Below are positions 57,392 to 64,000 of a stretch of DNA of 64,000 nt, piece after piece. Numbering within the stretch: position 1 is the first letter of the stretch; each line of letters starts with the position of its first letter. The DNA lies in NCBI GenBank assembly GCA_015680685.1, contig MNCI01027163.1, positions 16,221 to 80,220 of the forward strand. Direction: 5' to 3'. The stretch comes from Gnetum montanum (Eukaryota > Streptophyta > Gnetopsida > Gnetales > Gnetaceae). Below the pieces are notes generated by a model. The model did no database searches and was not told the DNA's origin. It saw only the letters and a list, made by a program, of their open reading frames with translations. Both the position numbers and the translations under genes were made by a program.

Positions 57392-58247
57392 TCATCACTC
57401 CAATATTGGGGTGGTCACAATATCAGGTACACGATATTGGACATGAAATATCATGGCCTAAGATGTGATATCATACAGTTGATATCGTAGGGTTACTCAC
57501 GGGTCTATAAATATAGCAACCTGGTGCACAATTGGAAGTATGTTTTTAGTAGTCAAGTAGCAAAACTCTTGCATTTTTTTCATTTAAAAGTTAGAATATT
57601 TTCCAAGTGCTTGTATTAGGAGGTCTAAGTGTGAAAGATATTTATTCAAGCATTGATGTACTTGAGCACACCATTATGTTGGCAATAAAGATGAGCTCTT
57701 TGATTCATTCCTTACAACACTTGAGATTTTCTTTCTTTTTCATTTATATTTCATGCAATATACATTAATTTTATTTATGTAGTTATTCATTTTGATTACT
57801 CAAGAAACTTATTAAGATACACAAGCATGATCCCTTTGAACATATGTGTGACACTTGGCAGCTTAGAAATAGTTAGCATTTGATAGCCCAACAGTGTTTA
57901 TACAAAGTTCAGGATGTGTCCAAGAAGTGGGAATGGTTACTTGTGTTAGGCTAAATTAGATCATAGTCTGTTTAGCAATTAATCATTCAACTTTTACTTT
58001 CATATTTTCTCTAGGAAATATATTCCATAAAAATAAAAAATAATAAAAATCATATGCCTCAGTCACACTTAACCATACAATTGCATTCCAGAAGTGGGAT
58101 TGGGAAAATAATGAATAGAAAAAACACACACACACACACCATTTAGATATAGTGCACTTAGTAATTATAGTCTACAGAATTGATCAAATTGCATGTGAAC
58201 GCTTGTGATTGTTATGGTTGGACATAGGGGTACCTTCCCACTCATCA
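57392..58247 (+). repeat. 5' LTR of element C (856 bp)
   Basis: Starts near TCATCACTCCAATATTGGGG (a diverged form of TGATGAG) and ends CCACTCATCA. The GATATC-type block lies at 57415-57492 and the TATA signal TCTATAAATATAGC at about 57505-57518. A CA microsatellite lies at 58123-58138. Confidence 0.85.
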
Positions 58248-58268
58248 TTGGCACAATTTCTAGGGACT
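58248..58268 (+). other. Primer-binding site of element C
   Basis: TTGGCACAATTTCTAGGGAC follows the LTR directly and is a decayed form of the same Athila/Tat primer site as in element B. Confidence 0.75.
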
Positions 58269-58409
58269 GTAGTTTTTCATGTGCTATCTAAGCCTAGTGA
58301 AATTTAGTGACCTTGTTGTTCAAACCTAAAGAATTAAATCCTATGAAAAGAAAAATTATTATTATTACCATTAAATTAAATCCTAACTGCATAGTTTTTA
58401 TTAACACCA

Positions 58410-60760
58410 AATTTCTTCTTCTCACAAGAGCCCATCACTTCCTAGGGTAGTCCAAGTACCTTAACAATACCAAGTGGTAGATGCTCATCCCGATAAGTAT
58501 GTACTAGACTTTACCTTCATCTTACATCAAGAAGAACTAATGTGGTGGCACGATATGGAAGGCAACCTTGTGTTGCCACATGACTGATCTTTTGTAGCAA
58601 TGCTCCAGCTAATGCTCATGTGACACAAGCTTCAACATCTTCATAGAGAATACGAGATACGAGATCCTAACTCAAGGGATTATCATCCCACTAAAGCACA
58701 AAGATTAAGGGATTATCAGCTAGAGGACCAACACAAGCTTGTGAAGGGCAAGGGGTCAAATATTTTTCTTCCTCCACTTGGCCTAATTGATGACGTCGAC
58801 CACTTCTTTAGTGATTCTCCTCTCTTTGACTTTGTTCAAGGAGCCCTCAACCAAAATGTACAATATACCATCCATAATCCAAGTTTTGGTTAGAATGGAT
58901 ATAATGATAAAAATAGATCCATAAAAGCAAGTGAAGACAAAGGGGACAAAGGAGATCATGATCACGATTCTCCTTCTTCTTCCCCTTCATCATCATTGTC
59001 TTCTTCTTCATCTGGTTCAAATTGTAGCCACAAAAAAAATAACCATGATGGAGGTGACTGATGGGACCAGAACAACAAAAGGGACTACTGGGACAATCAT
59101 GATCAAAGACGTGGGCAATCCAGAGAGGTCCATCATCAAGAAATAAGGGCTAGTAGGGAACATCATAGGCACCACCATCATGGTCTTGATGAACATCTAC
59201 TTACTACTTAGGGAATGTTAAATATTATACAGGTTGTAACGATTCCAACCAAGCATGTGCAATATAGCAGAATAAGGAGGCTAGAGATGAACAACATCCC
59301 TCGATTTAAGAGAGGATATGATGTCGATATGAAAAATCATCTTCAGGCCTTCCAAGATGCATGTGCCTTGCAGAACATTGAAAATGATTAGAAAAAGCTA
59401 AAGTTATTTCAAAGGATACTTATAAAGGAAGAAAAAAGTTGGTATTGATCCTTGGAACTAGAATCAATCAAGCAGTGGAGTATGATGTTGGAACTATTCA
59501 ATGACAAATATCAAACATACTCCGGAGTATCCAATCTAAGTAAACAAATTAAAGGATAGAAATAAGGGAATCATGAGCCCTTGGATGTTGCTATTAGCCA
59601 ATACTACTCTTTGTGCATAGGTGTCCTAGCCATGGATACTCTCACCTTGACCAACTTCGCAATATCGTTCATGGGTTTTTGTCTGAAACTAGGAAAACTC
59701 TTGGCATCTTTCCAAAAGGGAGATTGATAGAGTTAAGTGCTCATGGGATCCAAAAACTAGTTAGGTAGGTAGCTAAGAAGGAGGGAGAATTGAGAACATG
59801 TGAAAGTGTAGAAGAATACAACAAAGATCCTTCTATTTGGAAAAAAGGGATTAGATTTTGTGATAGTGAGGATAAATTCTTTAGAGATGATATGGAAAAT
59901 GAGAAAACCTTGCCATTCCAGAAATTACAATCAGAAATCATGGCCAATGTTGATCTATTATGGGACTCCATGGATAAGAGATTTCAAGTTGTTCTTAAAA
60001 TTACTGAAGAGTGCAAGGAGCAAAGTGGTGAGTGAGAGCATTGAAGGTATAAGGGAGCTGAACACACCATATCTAAGGGTAAAGGTAAAATGGCTACAAT
60101 AGAGATGGCTATAGAAAGAAATTAAGATGATGATGGTGGATGTGATGTTTTCTAGTATGAACATCCTAAGGGATGTTATCCAATTGTATCACACTTGTAG
60201 ATATCTAAGATGTATGTCTTACATCCACAACCTACAAAAAGGAAAACACCCAAAATATTGCCTTATCCACAAGGTAATCCTTGACATTTCCACCAACCAT
60301 AGTAGTACTATTCAAGTAGAACTCCTCCACAACCCTATGAACTATAGCAGCAGTGGCAACAACCACAATCATGGGTATTGCCACCTCCAAGATAGTAATA
60401 CCCTTACCGGCAACTAGATCCCTATGGTTACTATGTTTAGCAGCTTTCATCTCCAAGGGACTCCTCTAGTCATATTAATGCTTACCAATCTTACCACTAC
60501 CCTCCTAAAATATACCAATTTCCCTATCCATAGATGGATTCCACCTACTACCCTCATGCACCTCCTATTCCTGCACCTACTCCTCCACCCCCTATACAAC
60601 TACTGCCTACTCCATTCATGTAGGGTGAATTGCGTACAAAACCATAGCAAAGAAATGCTACAAGGGTAATTAACTTGCAATTGGTTAATCCATCTAGTAG
60701 GTTAGAACCATGAACAAAGAAAAGACCCTTCTTCTAACCTCATAGTCCACCAAATACCTC
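58410..60760 (+). pseudogene. Gag of element C
   Basis: N-terminal PDKYVLDFTFILHQEELMWW and HDMEGNLVLPHD, then SPLFDFVQGALNQNVQYTIH. A His/Ser/Asp-rich stretch (58930-59200) is followed by the Gag core NNIPRFKRGYDVDMKNHLQA, FQDACALQNIEND and LFNDKYQTYSGVSNL. CESVEEYNKDPSIWKKGIRF lies in an open stretch (59790-60035), and a CX2FX3H remnant (CDVF, stop, YEHPKGCYP) at 60140-60185. The Tyr/Pro-rich tail holds PPIPAPTPPPPIQLLPTPF (about 60550-60620). The layout equals element B. Confidence 0.75.
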
Positions 60761-60770
60761 AAACACATTA

Positions 60771-61400
60771 GTGGTTGGTAACCTTGCTCCTCCACCTTCA
60801 TTTATTTCTTCTCTATCTGAGTCCCCTTCAAAGCAAAATCCCTTTCAAATTAATACTGTAATGCTAACACATGCTATATTTGATTGCATTCAAGTTGGTA
60901 ACCAACCTAGATTATTAGCTAATCCTATAAGTCCCCTAGTTTACTTGCAAATTGTTGGGAATGAACCTTGTAAGGCTCTTCTTACCTCTAGTTTTGGTGT
61001 TAATTTGATCTCGCATGAGATGTATACAATGTGGAACCTCCCTACCTTGAAGAAGAGCAACATTTGGCTAGAACTGGTGGACTAGTCCATCATTGTTCCA
61101 TTGGGATTGGTTGAGGACATCATCACCACCATTTATGGGTGGTCATATCCTGTTGATTTCCTAGTAAGTAAAGTGGAGAATTACAAGGTGGACTTTTCAA
61201 TAATTATGGGAAGGGCATGACTAAGTACTATGGATGCCAAAATGGGCATTAGAGATCTTTCCTTGGAAATATCAAAGGAAAATGAGTTTGGAAAGATCAA
61301 GAAGAAGAAATTTCCATGTATCAGGTATAATGATTTAGGGTGCCATTGTGTGAAAAATTTGTATTCAATGAAGTAAAAATCTATCTCTACATGGAAGTAG
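60771..61400 (+). pseudogene. Aspartic protease domain of element C
   Basis: The open stretch 60771-61085 has LQIVGNEPCKALLTSSFGVN, LISHEMY and LKKSNIWLELVD. The later part has VPLGLVEDIITTIYGW, VDFLVSKVENYKVDFSIIMG and IRDLSLEISKENEFGKIKK. The active-site triad reads T-S-S against D-S-G in element B, so the enzyme is dead. Confidence 0.8.
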
Positions 61401-61639
61401 TGTGCCCTAGAAGCTGATATCTAGAGATGTCCATATGCAATAGCCACAAAAAAGAAGGCACCCAATGGCTAATAACTGATTCTAGTAGTAGTACATTAAG
61501 CATGGAACTGACTAAGGGCCTAATGTACGAGTACATTGTAAGTATGGATGAACTCAAGAAAGTTCATCACCAACTCTTTGAAGGAGTAAAGGATGATGTC
61601 AATTGGGATGAGCTAGAAATTATTGACAACTTTAAATAA

Positions 61640-62700
61640 GAGCCCCTTCAATTGGAGACACTACCGACTAGAATGAAGTTTGTATTTTTGAAAAATGGGA
61701 GGCTAGTTATTATTAATGCCAAGCTTGCTATAGAATGAAAGAGAAATTTAATAAAATTTATGGAGAAATGGTCAGAAACCTTCATCTAGTCATATTCCAA
61801 ACTCACTAGGATAGATTCAAGAATATGTCAACACCGAATATACACTGACCTCGCCATCAAGCCAAAATGATAGCCATAATGATGTTTGAATTCCAAGTTA
61901 AAATAGATTGTCAAAGAGGAGATTGAACCACTCCTCAAAGTGGAATTCATCTATCATATCATAGATAGTGAGTCAGTCAGTCCACTCATGATCATACAAA
62001 AGAAAGAAAGAAAATGGCAAGTATGCATTGATTTTCGGCTACTCAACATGGCAGCCTTTAAGGATCATTTTCTGTTGCCTTTCATTTACCAAGTGCTAGA
62101 CACTATTTTGGGGCATAGCTATTACAGCTTTCTGGATGGTTATAGTGGCTATAACCAAATTCATATTACAATAGAGAACTAGGAAAAAATAACTTTCACA
62201 AGTCCTTGGGGGACATTTGCTTACGGATAAATGCCATTTCGTCTATGTAATGCCCTAGCCACATTTCAATGATTAGTTATTAGCATTTTTCAACAATATA
62301 TTGGTAGTGGGTTTAAAGTTTTTATGGATAATTTTTCTACCTATGAAGCTACATTCAAGAAAGTCCTAGACCATTTTGAATAGGTGTTAAAGAGATGTGT
62401 CAAAACAAACCTTCGACTCAATTGGCAAAAGAGCCATCTGATGGTCCATGAAGGCATAGTTTTGGGGCATCACATCTCAAAAGTAGAAATCAAGTTTGAC
62501 CCTTAAAAAATAAGGTTCATCCAAGGAATAACACATCAACCTAAAATAGTCAAAGAAGTTTGATCATTCCTTGGTCATACTAGCTACTACCAACGATTCA
62601 TTGAATTTTTTTTCAAAATTGCGAAGCTATTGGTAGAATTGAAAATGAAGGATGGATCATTTTCTAGACCCCTACATGTGAGTTATCATTTCAATAGTTG
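61640..62700 (+). pseudogene. Reverse transcriptase of element C
   Basis: The open stretch 61940-62182 contains SVSPLMIIQKKERKWQVCID, FRLLNMAAFKDHFLLPFIYQ, VLDTILGHSYYSFLDGYSGY and NQIHITIEN. TFTSPWGTFAYG, MPFRLCNALATFQ and the catalytic loop VFMDN (about 62317; D-N instead of D-D) follow. LRLNWQKSHLMVHEGIVLGH and QGITHQPKIVKEV come next. Stops and the lost second aspartate make it inactive. Confidence 0.85.
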
Positions 62701-62739
62701 AAGAAAAAGCTTGTTGAAACTCCCATTCTTCAAGCACTA

Positions 62740-63125
62740 GATTAGTCCATACTATTTCATGTGATGACTGATGCATCAAATTATGCTTTGGACATAGTTC
62801 TTACATAGATGGATGATCAAAAATGTCCATATTACATTCATTATGCAAGTTGGAGCATCATAGGTGCATGACAGAACTACACTACCACAGAAAAGGAGTT
62901 GATGGTAGTGGTGTTTTCTTTAGAGAAGTTTAGGCACTACGTGCTTGGCTACAAAGTGTTCATGCATACAAATCATAGCACTATTAGATATCTAATGAAA
63001 AAGGCAAGGGTGAGACCTTGTGTCATATGGTGGCTCGTGATTTTGTAGGAATTAGATCTCATGCTGGTAGATCCTAAAGGTGTGGAGAATGTGGTTGCAA
63101 ATCACTTATCGTGACTAAGATGGGA
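62740..63125 (+). pseudogene. RNase H domain of element C
   Basis: Readable pieces: TTTEKELMVVVFSLEKFRHY (about 62880-62940), VLGYKVFMHTNHSTIRYLMK (about 62940-63000; N-H where element B has D-H) and GVENVVANHLS (about 63080-63110). Same family as element B, broken by stops. Confidence 0.75.
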
Positions 63126-63199
63126 TGACAAGGAGAAAGAGAGCCCTTTATTTGACCAATTCCATGACGAATATCTTCTTGTAGGTGCTATCAGTGCAC

Positions 63200-64000
63200 T
63201 AATGCTTGATCAACCAAAATGGTATGATACCATCCTCACATATCTACTTAAGCAAGGACTACTGTAAGGGTTGGACACTAGAAAGAAATAACAGTTTTCT
63301 CATTGGATCAAATACTTCATGGAGATTAATGAAAACCTTTACAAGGTTTGTACTGATGGCCTGGTACATTGGTGTGTCCTTGATATGGATCAACTATGAA
63401 TTCTCTAGGATGCTCAAAAAGGTCCTTGTGGAGGCCATTATGCTAGGAGACACACAACCATATAAATCCTCATGGTAGGATATTATTGGCCAATAGTCTT
63501 CTAGGATGCATATCAATTCATCTATGCTTGTGATCATTGCCAGAGGGATGGTGAAATAATAGCTTGAATGGAGGGACCATAATAATGGATACAACCTCTT
63601 GAACCATTCAACATTTGGGGCATTGAATTATGGGTCCCATCATACCTTTATCAAATGAAAAGGAAAATATAATAGTTGCAATTAACTATTGTACCAAGTG
63701 GGAAAAAGCAATAGCTATCACCGATTGTACATCCACCATTACTACTTGGATTGTATGAAAAAACATTGTGAACAAGTGTGGTTACCTTGTGTGTTAATGT
63801 TTGATAATGGAACTCATTTTATAGGTGCCACTTTCTAGAAGTTGATGCAATGCTTGGCGGTTGAGCATAAACTCATAAATTTATATCACCCATAAGCCAA
63901 TAGCCAAGTTGAGGTCACTAATCAGAAGATTACAAAAATCTTAACATGTACCATTAGCAAATACCAAAGGGATTTGAGCACTAAATTAAATGATGCTCTT
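63200..64000 (+). pseudogene. Integrase of element C, cut by window end
   Basis: Readable pieces: the zinc-binding region (GGHYARRHTT near 63430, then YACDHCQRDGE near 63525-63555), EPFNIWGIEL, VAINYCTKWEKAIAITDCTS (about 63675-63735) and LMFDNGTHFIGAT (about 63797-63835). HP-stop-ANSQVEVTNQKITKIL (about 63885-63940) follows. The first catalytic aspartate of the DDE triad reads E (WGIE) and the Q of the HPQANGQ motif is a stop. Confidence 0.8.

Larger units (their letters stand above)
57392..64000 (+). mobile_element. Element C: Athila/Tat-type element, right part outside window
   Basis: It has a 5' LTR, primer site, gag, protease, RT, RNase H and part of integrase, in the same order and clearly homologous to element B. 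The window ends inside integrase. It is inserted in, or replaces the end of, the second copia element. Confidence 0.85.

Noticed and set aside
1-64000. Intact host genes, tRNA or rRNA genes, bacterial-type operons
   Set aside because: No long uninterrupted frame with a host protein domain, no cloverleaf or rRNA core sequence, and no ribosome-binding-site/operon pattern was recognised.

Overview
This is plant nuclear DNA that is almost entirely decayed LTR retrotransposons. It is AT-rich. The evidence for a plant is the set of plant-type elements: Ty3/gypsy of the Athila/Tat branch, a chromovirus-type LTR, Ty1/copia with an initiator-Met-tRNA primer site, and a fragment resembling the plant sialyltransferase-like (GT29) family. 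The density of old nested insertions fits a very large genome. A gymnosperm is my guess, but the sequence does not prove it. No intact host gene was found, and I saw no tRNA, rRNA or CRISPR.

Layout. (1) 1-12585, minus strand: Tat-like element T1. Its 3' LTR runs off the left edge and ends at 317. Gag-protease lies at 9440-12050 and a truncated 5' LTR at 12441-12585. Its 3' region holds a roughly 160-bp tandem satellite and a foreign segment (2281-5880) with a broken GT29 fragment. (2) 12586-20750: a Ty1/copia integrase scrap, an Athila-type LTR (13722-14568, minus), an unidentified decayed reading frame of about 926 codons (14719-17498, minus), and a chromovirus-type LTR (19826-20399). (3) 20750-25782, minus: Tat-like element T2, truncated at its 3' side and inserted into a copia LTR. 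(4) 25783-30285: the remains of that copia element. (5) 31348-40000, plus: T3, a complete Tat-like element with both LTRs and gag-protease but no reverse transcriptase, RNase H or integrase. (6) 41617-51572, plus: a complete Athila/Tat-type element (B) with gag, PR, RT, RH and INT. (7) 52600-57391, plus: a decayed copia element (gag, PR, INT, start of RT) split by a young-looking solo LTR (55735-56711, minus) with a perfect 5-bp target duplication. (8) 57392-64000, plus: a third Athila-type element (C), cut off inside integrase by the window end.

Two families dominate. T1, T2 and T3 share Gag and, in T1 and T3, protease. T3 shows that the family can be bounded by LTRs without any pol beyond PR, so it probably depends on enzymes of an autonomous partner. 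Elements B, C, the solo LTR and the 13722-14568 LTR share a second LTR type marked by repeated GATATC palindromes just upstream of a TATA box. Stops and lost CpGs throughout look like cytosine deamination of methylated DNA. The solo LTR is the exception and still carries its CpGs.
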